From NCBI GenBank assembly GCA_003552985.1, contig PUPD01000159.1:1-41729 (forward strand): a stretch of DNA of 41,729 nucleotides, given 5' to 3'. The DNA comes from Spirochaetaceae bacterium. GTDB taxonomy: Bacteria > Spirochaetota > Spirochaetia > DSM-27196 > SLAA01. Under the pieces are notes generated by a model, which saw only the letters and a list, made by a program, of their open reading frames with translations, did no database searches and was not told the origin of the DNA. The position numbers and the translations under genes are program-made. Shown here in pieces: positions 8,634 to 15,853 of the stretch (its first letter is position 1; every line of letters starts with the position of its first letter).

Positions 8634-9575
8634 TTATCGGCGGGCGCCGAGCTCCTCGTCGAGCAGATCCGCAAACAGGCGATAGACCTCAGGAGTCAGC
8701 TCCTGGGGTCTTTTTTCGGGCGTTGCGCCGGCAGCAGCAAGCAACTGCTCGAGCCGGGGACGCCCCAACATCTCGGCGAACCGGGTAGCCGAAAGCGAGT
8801 TTCGCAGCGTCTTGCGCCGCGCTCCAAAAGCGCCGCGCAGGAGCTCCTGCAGGAGTCCGATGTCACGGACCTGTTCCTCGTTCCGCCGCGGTATAATCTC
8901 CACCACGCTCGAGTTGACGCGTGGCGGCGGATAGAAGCAGCCTCCGGGAAGATTACGAACGCGCCGGATTTCGGCCCGAACCCGACACAGTATCGAGAAC
9001 GCCGAGTACTCGGGCGTGTTCGGTGGAGCGACCAGACGGTCGGTAAGCTCACGCTGCGTGGTGAACACCATCCTCCGGCACACCAGTCGGCGGTTTGTCC
9101 GGCGATCCGACCTTTCCGGCCGTCTGCGCTCATAACCGAGAAGATCTCCGATGATGCGGCCTGCCGAGCTGTACGGCAGGTTCCCAAGAATTGCAACCGG
9201 CACAGCGCTCGCAAGCTGATCGGTGAAGGTATCACAAACGTCGCCGGAGACGACCGTTAACCGGCTATTATGAACGAAACGCTCATGGAGAAACCGGACG
9301 AAGCCATGGTCGAGCTCAAACGCCACCACCGGGCGGGTGGAACGCTCGAGGAGCATTGCAGTCATCGCCCCTAGCCCCGGGCCGATCTCCCATATCGGGC
9401 CTTCGCCCTCCAGCCGGTCGGGCGCAACTGCCTCGATGATGAGATTACGCATGTTACGGTCGATCAGGAAGTTCTGGCCCCAGCGCTTTTTCAGACCGGC
9501 CCCTAGGCGGTTGAGGGTGCGCTGAATGTCGCGCGGCGAATCGTCGTTGAGCATCATGGAAACGGATTCCGGCAC
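8634..9575 (-). CDS. rsmA: 16S rRNA (adenine1518/1519-N6)-dimethyltransferase
   Basis: KsgA/RsmA dimethylates two adjacent adenines in the 3' hairpin of 16S rRNA during small-subunit assembly. Landmarks are KKRWGQNFL at residues 29-37, the SAM-binding EIGPGLGAMT at 63-72, the acidic ribose-binding FELD at 86-89, the catalytic NLPY at 132-135, and the C-terminal RRKTLRN helix. Possible starts are the GTG at 9575 or the ATG codons at 9557/9554; no strong ribosome-binding site decides between them. The first about 120 nt overlap the 3' end of comEC on the same strand in another frame, so translation of rsmA probably begins inside comEC. Confidence 0.94.
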   Translation of the reverse strand: MPESVSMMLNDDSPRDIQRTLNRLGAGLKKRWGQNFLIDRNMRNLIIEAVAPDRLEGEGPIWEIGPGLGAMTAMLLERSTRPVVAFELDHGFVRFLHERFVHNSRLTVVSGDVCDTFTDQLASAVPVAILGNLPYSSAGRIIGDLLGYERRRPERSDRRTNRRLVCRRMVFTTQRELTDRLVAPPNTPEYSAFSILCRVRAEIRRVRNLPGGCFYPPPRVNSSVVEIIPRRNEEQVRDIGLLQELLRGAFGARRKTLRNSLSATRFAEMLGRPRLEQLLAAAGATPEKRPQELTPEVYRLFADLLDEELGARR

Positions 9576-11142
9576 GGGTGACCTGATAGTAGCGCAAAAG
9601 CATAGCCGTTGTTAAGGCACCGAGGACCCAGGGCAGGTCTCGGGCCGCAACCGTCAGTTGCGGCGCCGAGGCGAAGAAGCCTGCGGACGCAGTTATGAGC
9701 CGGTATAACTGCTCGGGCACCCAGCGGATACCCGCGGCTACATAGGCAATCAAGGTTCCGTCGGGAGCACCTGACGATACCACTATCAAAGCCCACAGCA
9801 CCACCCACGCAGCGATCCCGACCCAGAGAAAGACGGTCACCAGCGGCACCAGCACGATGCTGCTGACCACGCCGACCGGATGCAGTACCTCGAAGCTGTA
9901 GGCCAGAAACGGGGCGGTTCCGAGCTGGGCTGCCGTTGCCGCAGCCAGGGGCGCGGCAATCACCGGCGGAAGCCGGCGCTGCAACCGGCGCGCGAGGGGC
10001 GGCGCGAGCACCGCAATCCCTGCCAGGGCCGCAAACGACAGTTGAAACGACAGCGAATCGAGACCCACCGGGTCGATCACCAGAACGCCGATAAACGACA
10101 GCGCGAGAACATCGAGCAACGGCGCGCGGCGGCCCTGAAGGTGCAGGTACGCGGCCGGGAGGTACATCAGTAACGCTCGCAGCAGCGATGGCCGCAGGCC
10201 GACCAGCAAAACATATACACACGCCCCGCCCGAGGCGGCGACGAGGGCGGCATTCCTGCCGAACAGCGGCCTGACCAAAAACACGCACAGCGCTGCGAGA
10301 ATCCCGAGGTGCATGCCCGACAGCGCAAGCACGTGCATCGCCCCGGCGCGACGGAAGCGCTCTACCTCGGCCGGGGCAAGGTCCTGCCGCAGACCGAATA
10401 CCAGCGCCGCAAACAGTCGGCCGCTCTCACGGCCGAGCACCTGTAGGCTGCGTTCTGCGCCGGCAAGCGCATGCGCCCGAAGCCGCAGTGCGGAGGTGCT
10501 GAACCCGAGCCGTGTGACGTCGCCCTCGCGCACGCGAAACCACAGCCCGCCCCGCGCGTCACGAAAGCCTTCGGCGCCCAACTCCACTCGAACCCGCTCC
10601 CCCTGGTAGAACGCTTTCCCCGCCCGCAGGGTGAGCATCACCGTCCCCGAAGCGTCCACGCGTAGCACCCCCAGGCGCGGGGCGGCGGCACTCTGCAGGC
10701 GCGCCTGCATGCGCAGCGCGCCGTCGAGCCCCGGGTGGGCGTCGGCGCCGACAGTTGCCTCGATCCGCCCCAGCTCTGAGAGCGGTACGCCGACCGCCGG
10801 TGGACGCTGCTCGACGGCGCGGCGGTAACCGGCCCCGGCGGCCAGAAGCAGCAATACGCCGCACAGGAGTGCCGACGCCGCAGCTCGCCCGGCTGCGCTC
10901 CACGGCGTCACAGCCGAGAGCGCGATACCAAAGGCGCAGAACGTGAGGCCGAGCGCACCCGCGGCGATCGTACCTGAAGGCGCGCTCCAGCCGCTCAGGA
11001 GAACGGCCGCCCCGAACAACAGCGCCACCGGCGGTGTTCCGAGCCTTCGGCGTCGTCCCTGTGCCGAAGCGCGCGGAGCTTGCGCCGCCGACACAGCCGG
11101 TTCAGCCGGCGACGGCGTGTCTGCCCGTAGTGTTGCTTTCAC
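9454..11142 (-). CDS. comEC: ComEC/Rec2-family membrane protein
   Basis: A 562-aa polytopic membrane protein of the ComEC/Rec2 family, the channel for single-stranded DNA uptake. It has three N-terminal hydrophobic segments (about 39-59, 61-79, 87-105), a soluble OB-like/DUF4131 region (about 120-215), then the competence domain with HVLALSGMHLG at 270-280 and about seven further helices to residue 515. The C-terminal metallo-beta-lactamase domain found in many ComEC proteins is absent; the protein ends in a basic tail read in a frame overlapping rsmA. The GTG start has no clear ribosome-binding site. DNA uptake is a family inference; no other competence genes are in view. Confidence 0.88.
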   Translation of the reverse strand: MKATLRADTPSPAEPAVSAAQAPRASAQGRRRRLGTPPVALLFGAAVLLSGWSAPSGTIAAGALGLTFCAFGIALSAVTPWSAAGRAAASALLCGVLLLLAAGAGYRRAVEQRPPAVGVPLSELGRIEATVGADAHPGLDGALRMQARLQSAAAPRLGVLRVDASGTVMLTLRAGKAFYQGERVRVELGAEGFRDARGGLWFRVREGDVTRLGFSTSALRLRAHALAGAERSLQVLGRESGRLFAALVFGLRQDLAPAEVERFRRAGAMHVLALSGMHLGILAALCVFLVRPLFGRNAALVAASGGACVYVLLVGLRPSLLRALLMYLPAAYLHLQGRRAPLLDVLALSFIGVLVIDPVGLDSLSFQLSFAALAGIAVLAPPLARRLQRRLPPVIAAPLAAATAAQLGTAPFLAYSFEVLHPVGVVSSIVLVPLVTVFLWVGIAAWVVLWALIVVSSGAPDGTLIAYVAAGIRWVPEQLYRLITASAGFFASAPQLTVAARDLPWVLGALTTAMLLRYYQVTRAGIRFHDAQRRFAARHSAHPQPPRGRSEKALGPELPDRP

Positions 11143-11195
11143 ACTAGAGTCTTACCGCATCCGCCGGCACGGCGCTTCGCTTTAGCCCGGAGATT

Positions 11196-11221
11196 GGGGC
11201 GTATTCATTGGGGGCGTATTC
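11196..11221. repeat. Two direct copies of GGGGCGTATTC
   Basis: GGGGCGTATTC occurs at 11196-11206 and 11211-11221, 15 bp apart, in the 116-nt gap between the PilZ gene and comEC, about 55-80 bp upstream of the comEC start. Spaced direct repeats upstream of a gene can be operator half-sites; nothing further supports that here. Confidence 0.4.
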
Positions 11222-11258
11222 GGAATTGAAAGCGGCGCACGGCGCGCAGTAGATTCCG

Positions 11259-12374
11259 CTACAGCTCTTCCGTCCCCTCCGCCCCTTCCGCCGTCTCGTC
11301 CGTCCTGACCGCGACGGCCGATGCCTCCTGCTCGGTACGCACCGCATCCGCTGTACCGCGTTGCAACGAGCTCGCGTCCGGGCGACCGATCCCGAAAACG
11401 TAAGCACGGATGCGGTTCTTCATGACGATGTCGGCGACCTCAGCCTGCAGGTGTAGAAGAGTCAGATGACGTTTCTCGTCGTAGGTGGCCTTTCGCACCG
11501 TCCCCGATAATACTACCGGATGCTCATCAATCTGCGTCTCGACTCTCAAATGGATGCCGGCCTTGGCTCGCCCACCTACTTTGAGCGCGGCGCCGTCCTC
11601 GGAAATATCTACCATTCGGCAGCGGTAACCGCCGGCTCCGGTAGGGGTGAAATCAACGTCCTCAGGGGCACGCACCGGGAGCACCCGCCCCGGTGCATTG
11701 AGTGGCCCTCGTACTGAGCGCCGCTTCTGCTCCCGCTCCATTCGTTCAGCGTGCTCGATATAGAGAACCGGCCGGGGCCGGTTGAGATAATTGCCGGTAA
11801 TCTTGCTGGTAAAGGTATAGGCCGCATCCCCGCGGCGCCGAAGGACCACCCGAACACCTTTGCCCCGCCAGGAGAACCCCCGTGGCAGCACCTTGCCGGC
11901 CGGATATGCGATAGAAAGATGCGTCCGCGTGTTCTCAGTGATCCTCGACCGGAACGTTCCGCCGCGTTCGATCACGATCGTCAACGGTTGACCAACATCC
12001 AGATTGCGGCTGCTCTGAATACCGAAACGCACATGCGGTTGGTTCAGGGCCACCGTTTTACGGTACGCAAACAACTGATCGAGAAACGCCGCGTTCCCCG
12101 GCACGTCCTCGAGCCCATCACGGTAGAACCGCATATAGATTTTCTCAATGCACCGGTCGAGCGACCGTTGGGACCAGAACAACGAGCTCGGGTTGAGGAG
12201 CCTGGTTTCCCGCGCAACGCGGTGCAGAAGTCTGATCTGCCGCAGACTGAACCCGGCATCTTTCCCCGCGGCATAGAACTCAGGCAGCGAAAATCCGACA
12301 CCTGAACGTGCTTGGACTACAAGGATTACACCGACGAGCATGAAAGCCAACACGACGATAGCGGCCACAGTCAC
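11259..12374 (-). CDS. Membrane-anchored PilZ-domain protein (c-di-GMP receptor)
   Basis: A 371-aa protein with an N-terminal transmembrane helix (VAAIVVLAFMLVGVILVV), a helical region, a beta-rich YcgR-N/PilZN-like segment (about residues 125-210) and a C-terminal PilZ domain. Both c-di-GMP-binding signatures are intact: RRSVR (RxxxR) near residue 220 and DISEDG (D/N-x-S-x-x-G) near 258. Such proteins relay c-di-GMP levels to motility or envelope functions. The GTG at 12374 is preferred over the ATG at 12446: it has AAGGGG upstream, gives a clean anchor at the N-terminus, and leaves room for the divergent promoter at 12416-12444. The acidic C-terminal tail (about 45 aa) looks disordered. The target is unknown. 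Confidence 0.85.
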   Translation of the reverse strand: MTVAAIVVLAFMLVGVILVVQARSGVGFSLPEFYAAGKDAGFSLRQIRLLHRVARETRLLNPSSLFWSQRSLDRCIEKIYMRFYRDGLEDVPGNAAFLDQLFAYRKTVALNQPHVRFGIQSSRNLDVGQPLTIVIERGGTFRSRITENTRTHLSIAYPAGKVLPRGFSWRGKGVRVVLRRRGDAAYTFTSKITGNYLNRPRPVLYIEHAERMEREQKRRSVRGPLNAPGRVLPVRAPEDVDFTPTGAGGYRCRMVDISEDGAALKVGGRAKAGIHLRVETQIDEHPVVLSGTVRKATYDEKRHLTLLHLQAEVADIVMKNRIRAYVFGIGRPDASSLQRGTADAVRTEQEASAVAVRTDETAEGAEGTEEL

Positions 12375-12415
12375 AACTTTTTCACCCCTTAACAGTGTGC
12401 GAGTTCGGCATGCAG

Positions 12416-12444
12416 TTGACAAGTACTTCGAAGCCCGGTATTTC
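12416..12444 (+). promoter_or_regulatory. Promoter of the CPBP protease gene
   Basis: A perfect -35 TTGACA (12416-12421), a 17-bp spacer and a weak -10 TATTTC (12439-12444). The ATG at 12456 lies 11 nt downstream with no Shine-Dalgarno, so the predicted 5' leader is about 5 nt. Confidence 0.5.
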
Positions 12445-12455
12445 ATGAAAGCAGC

Positions 12456-13205
12456 ATGAAGCCAACCCGAGCTGATAACCGGCGCGAGATCGCATACCGG
12501 GTATCTCCTTCCCGGCAGACCCGCCGCCGTGCCGTTTCCGAGATCCTACTGCTGTTCCTGGTGCTGTTCCTTCCCGGAATGCTGGTCACCGGTGAAGCGG
12601 TGGACGTACACCTTTTCGATCACGTTGAGTTCCACGTCACCTATGCGCTGGTAGCGCTGCCGCAGATCGCCCTAATCGTGTATTTGATCAAGATCGGGCG
12701 GGACATGTGGCCGCCGGAGTTCGGTTTGCGTCGTTTGCGGTTACGAGATCTGCTTTACGCTTTGGTGATTCTAATACTGCTGTATCTCACTTTGGCGGCC
12801 GTGATCGCAACTGCTACGGGTCTGCAGCGGCTCGGCATCGAAATAAGCGCACCCACTGGGGGCGGCTTCCGCCTGACGAGACCTGAGCTTTTGCCGTTGG
12901 TTGCGGTAACCTCGCTACTCACCGGCTACCGCGAAGAACTGTTCTTCCGTGCGTATATGCTAACGCGCTTGCGGCAGACGGGTGTAGCCTTCCCTGCCGC
13001 GGTGGCGGTGAGTACTGTGCTGTTCGCGGTCGGGCATCTCTACCAGGGCTTACTCGGGCTGGCGTTTGCCGCGGTGATCGGTGTGATCCTGGCGATAGCC
13101 TTCCGGCGCCGTCGCAGCGTACACCCCATCGGACTTGCGCACGCCGGATACAACTTCCTCACGCTGGTGTTCACGCTGGCAGTGGAGAACACGATTCCGT
13201 CGTGA
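12456..13205 (+). CDS. CPBP-family intramembrane glutamic endopeptidase
   Basis: A 249-aa integral membrane protein of the CPBP/Abi (Rce1-like) family. It has hydrophobic helices from about residue 28 onward. The three catalytic motifs are complete: EExxxR as E160-E161-R165 in YREELFFRAY, FxxxH as F190-H194 in LFAVGH, and HxxxN as H229-N233 in LAHAGYN. Family members cleave CaaX-like or other substrates within the membrane, and many bacterial ones have no known substrate. The gene diverges from the PilZ gene across an 81-nt gap and seems to be transcribed without a leader. It is not obviously linked in function to its neighbours. Confidence 0.88.
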   Translation: MKPTRADNRREIAYRVSPSRQTRRRAVSEILLLFLVLFLPGMLVTGEAVDVHLFDHVEFHVTYALVALPQIALIVYLIKIGRDMWPPEFGLRRLRLRDLLYALVILILLYLTLAAVIATATGLQRLGIEISAPTGGGFRLTRPELLPLVAVTSLLTGYREELFFRAYMLTRLRQTGVAFPAAVAVSTVLFAVGHLYQGLLGLAFAAVIGVILAIAFRRRRSVHPIGLAHAGYNFLTLVFTLAVENTIPS

Positions 13206-13260
13206 CGGCAACGTCCTACGCGACGGCAACGTTTGTTGGGGCGGCAGCGGGCGGCAGCGG
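13204..13260. repeat. Short direct repeats downstream of the protease gene
   Basis: GACGGCAACGT occurs at 13204-13214 (beginning inside the stop codon region) and 13222-13232, 18 bp apart. It is followed by two tandem copies of GCGGCAGCGG at 13241-13260. They fill most of the gap before the TlpA promoter. They look like slippage-prone GC-rich repeats; no function is evident. Confidence 0.45.
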
Positions 13261-13298
13261 GCCGCACCGCTTCGGACCTTTACACCGGTCCCTTCATG

Positions 13299-13328
13299 TT
13301 GTCAGCGCAGAAAGCGAGGTAGTATACT
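13299..13328 (+). promoter_or_regulatory. Promoter of the TlpA-like/ccdA operon (leaderless type)
   Basis: -35 TTGTCA (13299-13304), an 18-bp spacer and -10 TATACT (13323-13328), each matching the consensus at five of six positions. Only 7 nt separate the -10 from the ATG at 13336, so transcription should start at or next to the start codon. Confidence 0.65.
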
Positions 13329-13335
13329 CAACAAT

Positions 13336-13995
13336 ATGGGAAGGCGGATCAGCTCGGTAGTCGTGGTTCTGCTCGGCGCCCTAGCCGGGGTGGCGACCGT
13401 CGTGGTGGTTTCCATGGTTCTCTATCAGCATGTCGCAGAGCCGGCTGCAAAGAGAGTTGCTGCAGAGGGCGCCACTGTTGAGGGCGATGGGGCCCGAGCC
13501 CAGGAGCCGCCGGAATACGATTCGCTCGCAACCGCGGTCCAGGAGCTGGGCTTCCATGCCCTCCGTGACGAGGTGGTCGCCGAGGAGTTTGAGCTTGACA
13601 ACCTTGACGGCGAGCGTGAAGCCTTGAGCAGTTATTCCGGCCAACTCGTGTTGCTCAATTTCTGGGCAACCTGGTGCCCGCCTTGCGTCGAAGAGATGCC
13701 TTCACTACAGAACCTGCATGACGGCCTCAAGGACGTGGCGTTCTCGGTAGTGGCGGTGAATGTGCAGGAGGACCGCGAAACGGTCAACGAGTTTGTGGAG
13801 GATCTCGAGTTGAGTTTCCCGGTGCTGCTCGACCATGACGGCAGAACCACGCGCCGATACGCGGTTCGCGGTATGCCGACCAGCTACCTCATCGCTCCGG
13901 ACGGACGCGTGATCGGCGCTAAGATCGGCTTTCACATCTGGGACGCACCCGGGTACGCAGACGGATTCCGAACAGTGTTGGAGCTAAGCTCGTGA
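13336..13995 (+). CDS. TlpA/ResA-like membrane-anchored thioredoxin
   Basis: A 219-aa extracytoplasmic thiol-disulfide oxidoreductase. Residues 7-29 form a signal anchor, a linker of about 50 aa follows, and the AhpC/TSA-thioredoxin fold starts near 83. The redox motif is WCPPC with C114 and C117 (FWATWCPPCVEEMP), and the cis-proline loop is RGMPTSYLI. It should reduce disulfides in apocytochromes c or other exported proteins, using electrons passed by CcdA, whose gene overlaps it by 4 nt (GTGA). The start at 13336 is set by the signal anchor and by a promoter just upstream; longer in-frame starts would run through the promoter and the repeats. Confidence 0.9.
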   Translation: MGRRISSVVVVLLGALAGVATVVVVSMVLYQHVAEPAAKRVAAEGATVEGDGARAQEPPEYDSLATAVQELGFHALRDEVVAEEFELDNLDGEREALSSYSGQLVLLNFWATWCPPCVEEMPSLQNLHDGLKDVAFSVVAVNVQEDRETVNEFVEDLELSFPVLLDHDGRTTRRYAVRGMPTSYLIAPDGRVIGAKIGFHIWDAPGYADGFRTVLELSS

Positions 13996-14948
13996 GCCCC
14001 GACGTAAACATCCTGATAGCCTTCGCAGGCGGGTTGCTATCGTTCTTCTCTCCGTGCATCGTTCCGCTGGTTCCCTCCTACCTGTCCTACGTCGGCGGCG
14101 CCAGCTTGGACGAGCTGCGGGAGACTACGGTCGTCAAGCATCGCGTACTGTTACGCACCGTTTTCTTTGTCGTCGGTTTCTCCACGGTCTTCATGGTGCT
14201 CGGTGCGCTGTTTTCGGGCTCGGCGCTCCTGTTCACCGACGCCGGCATCCTGATCAATCTCGTTGCCGGTGCAATCGTAACCTTGCTCGGCATCCACATG
14301 ATCATGCCGTTTACGCGCTTCCTGCAGGTGGAGCATCGCGTGCGACTGCCGGGCAAACCGCATAGCTACGGCGGCTCGATGCTGGTCGGCATGGCGTTCG
14401 GGGCGGGCTGGACGCCGTGCATCGGGCCTGTTCTGGCCGGAATTCTGTTTCTCGCCGGCAGTAGTGCCGAGCCGGCGCGCGGCATTGCGTACCTAGGCGC
14501 CTACTCCATAGGCCTGGGGATTCCCTTCATCGGCGCTGCGGCCTTTTTCGAGCCGGTGCTTCGCAGGCTCCAGGGGCTGCGCCGGCACTTTGGTAAGCTC
14601 AAGCTTGTGAGCGGACTGTTTCTGATCACCATTGGTCTCCTGATCGCGTTCGGACGTTTCCAGTACCTCAACATTGTGCTCATGCGCGCCGGTGTCGCCC
14701 TCGGAGACTGGCATACCGCAAACCCGCTTGCCTCCCGAATCGGCCTCAGTGCGGCAGCTGTCCTGATAGCCGCGTTGCCCTTGGCCTTGCGCCTGCTTAA
14801 GAGAGACCGAAACCGGCAGCTTCCGCAACCCGGAACAGGGCGGTTGATTTGGACCGGGCTATGGGTGACGATCGCGGCGCTCCAGCTCACCGGGTTGATC
14901 GAGCTCGCCGAGCTGCTTCAGTCCTATCTCATGTTTCAGGGTGTCTGA
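13992..14948 (+). CDS. ccdA: Cytochrome c biogenesis / thiol transporter CcdA
   Basis: A 318-aa membrane protein of the DsbD-beta/CcdA family, which carries reducing equivalents from cytosolic thioredoxin across the membrane. The two redox cysteines sit in SFFSPCIVP (C22) and GWTPCIGP (C143), in TM1 and TM4 of the usual six-helix core. The core ends near residue 225. About 90 further residues add two hydrophobic segments (about 247-265 and 285-305), longer than a standard CcdA. It overlaps the TlpA-like gene at GTGA and is surely its redox partner. Confidence 0.92.
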   Translation: MSPDVNILIAFAGGLLSFFSPCIVPLVPSYLSYVGGASLDELRETTVVKHRVLLRTVFFVVGFSTVFMVLGALFSGSALLFTDAGILINLVAGAIVTLLGIHMIMPFTRFLQVEHRVRLPGKPHSYGGSMLVGMAFGAGWTPCIGPVLAGILFLAGSSAEPARGIAYLGAYSIGLGIPFIGAAAFFEPVLRRLQGLRRHFGKLKLVSGLFLITIGLLIAFGRFQYLNIVLMRAGVALGDWHTANPLASRIGLSAAAVLIAALPLALRLLKRDRNRQLPQPGTGRLIWTGLWVTIAALQLTGLIELAELLQSYLMFQGV

Positions 14949-14968
14949 CCTGCGAGCCGTTGTCCGGC

Positions 14969-14998
14969 TTGCACATCCGAAAGCCCCACCCCTATAAT
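14969..14998 (+). promoter_or_regulatory. fabZ promoter
   Basis: -35 TTGCAC (14969-14974), an 18-bp spacer and a perfect -10 TATAAT (14993-14998). Transcription would start near 15005, giving a leader of about 26 nt that carries the AAGGAAA ribosome-binding site of fabZ. Confidence 0.65.
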
Positions 14999-15030
14999 GC
15001 AACTCATACTCAAGCGATAAGGAAACACAG

Positions 15031-15453
15031 ATGCAAGACATTAAGCAGCTTATCCCCCACCGTGAGCCCTTTCTCTTTGTAGATAAACTGGAGAAGTGCG
15101 ATGAAGATCAGATCATCGGAACTCACACCTTCAGCGCGGATGAGTTCTTCTTTCCCGGGCATTTCCCTGAGTATCCGGTAGTTCCAGGGGTTATACTGGT
15201 CGAGACGATGGCTCAGTGTGGAGGCGCCGGAATTCGGCAACTCGGCAAGCTCGGCGATGATGCCCTGTTTTTCCTCGCCGCGGTCGACAAGGCGAAGTTC
15301 CGCCGCCAGGTTCGTCCCGAGGAGACGGTCCGACTGGAAATCAAGAACCTGCGAGTTACTCCCCGCATGATCAAACAGAGCGGCAAGGCGCTGGTGGGCG
15401 ACGAAGTCGCCGCCGAAGCTGAGTGGATGTGTGTGATAGGAAGCAAAACCTGA
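15031..15453 (+). CDS. fabZ: 3-hydroxyacyl-ACP dehydratase, FabZ type
   Basis: A 140-aa hotdog-fold dehydratase of fatty-acid elongation, cytosolic. The N-terminus has the FabZ motif LIPHREPFLFVD. The catalytic His44 is in FPGHFP and the catalytic Glu58 in PGVILVETMAQ. Length and motif spacing are standard. ATG with AAGGAAA upstream, under its own promoter. The other fatty-acid genes are not in this window. The next gene starts inside or just after its 3' end. Confidence 0.93.
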   Translation: MQDIKQLIPHREPFLFVDKLEKCDEDQIIGTHTFSADEFFFPGHFPEYPVVPGVILVETMAQCGGAGIRQLGKLGDDALFFLAAVDKAKFRRQVRPEETVRLEIKNLRVTPRMIKQSGKALVGDEVAAEAEWMCVIGSKT

Positions 15454-15800
15454 GCTCCAATCAACGCGCGCAACGGCCGGATCGGGCCCTGTTGGCGGCA
15501 CTCCAATCCGCCGACCGCGTACAAGCGCAAAACGCGCTCATGACCAGCAGCGATCGCGATCTCGCGCTTTCGATGATGTATCTCGAAGACCGCGAGCGTG
15601 CGGCGTTGTATGCGCGCGTCTCACCCGCGAAGGTGTCCCGGGTGCACAGTGAGTTGCTCCTGCAGCAGCGCTTGCGGATCGAATACCGTCAGTACCGGGA
15701 TGCCGTCGAGCGTGTCATCGGCCGGCTGCGCGGGGCCGGCCGCTTTTCCAGCACCGCGAGTTACCTAAGACCGCGGCGCGCCGGCCGGAACGTCTCCTAA
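15423..15800 (+). CDS. Small helical protein resembling one FliG-type repeat
   Basis: Up to 125 aa, entirely alpha-helical in appearance and rich in Arg. The central part (DRDLALSMMYLEDRERAALY, then SPAKVSRVHSELLLQQRLRI) follows the pattern of FliG/MgtE-N armadillo helices, in which 'L.yL...er..l...l...k...v..El' recurs. No signal peptide or membrane segment. The start is uncertain: GTG at 15423 or 15429 inside fabZ, or ATG at 15540. It is co-directional with and overlaps or abuts fabZ, so it is likely co-transcribed. Similarity to FliG repeats is by pattern only, and a motility link is speculative. Confidence 0.6.
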   Translation: MDVCDRKQNLSSNQRAQRPDRALLAALQSADRVQAQNALMTSSDRDLALSMMYLEDRERAALYARVSPAKVSRVHSELLLQQRLRIEYRQYRDAVERVIGRLRGAGRFSSTASYLRPRRAGRNVS

Positions 15801-15853
15801 TCTCAGCCTCATAGCCCCACAGTGACCGGGGGTGCGCTATCGGTGTCGGCCGT

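Noticed and set aside
8559-9260. Open frame of 233 codons opposite rsmA
   Set aside because: rsmA motifs are complete; the frame has no ribosome-binding site and a composition typical of antisense frames.
11751-12305. Open frame of 184 codons opposite the PilZ gene
   Set aside because: Antisense to a gene with intact c-di-GMP motifs; no start signal.
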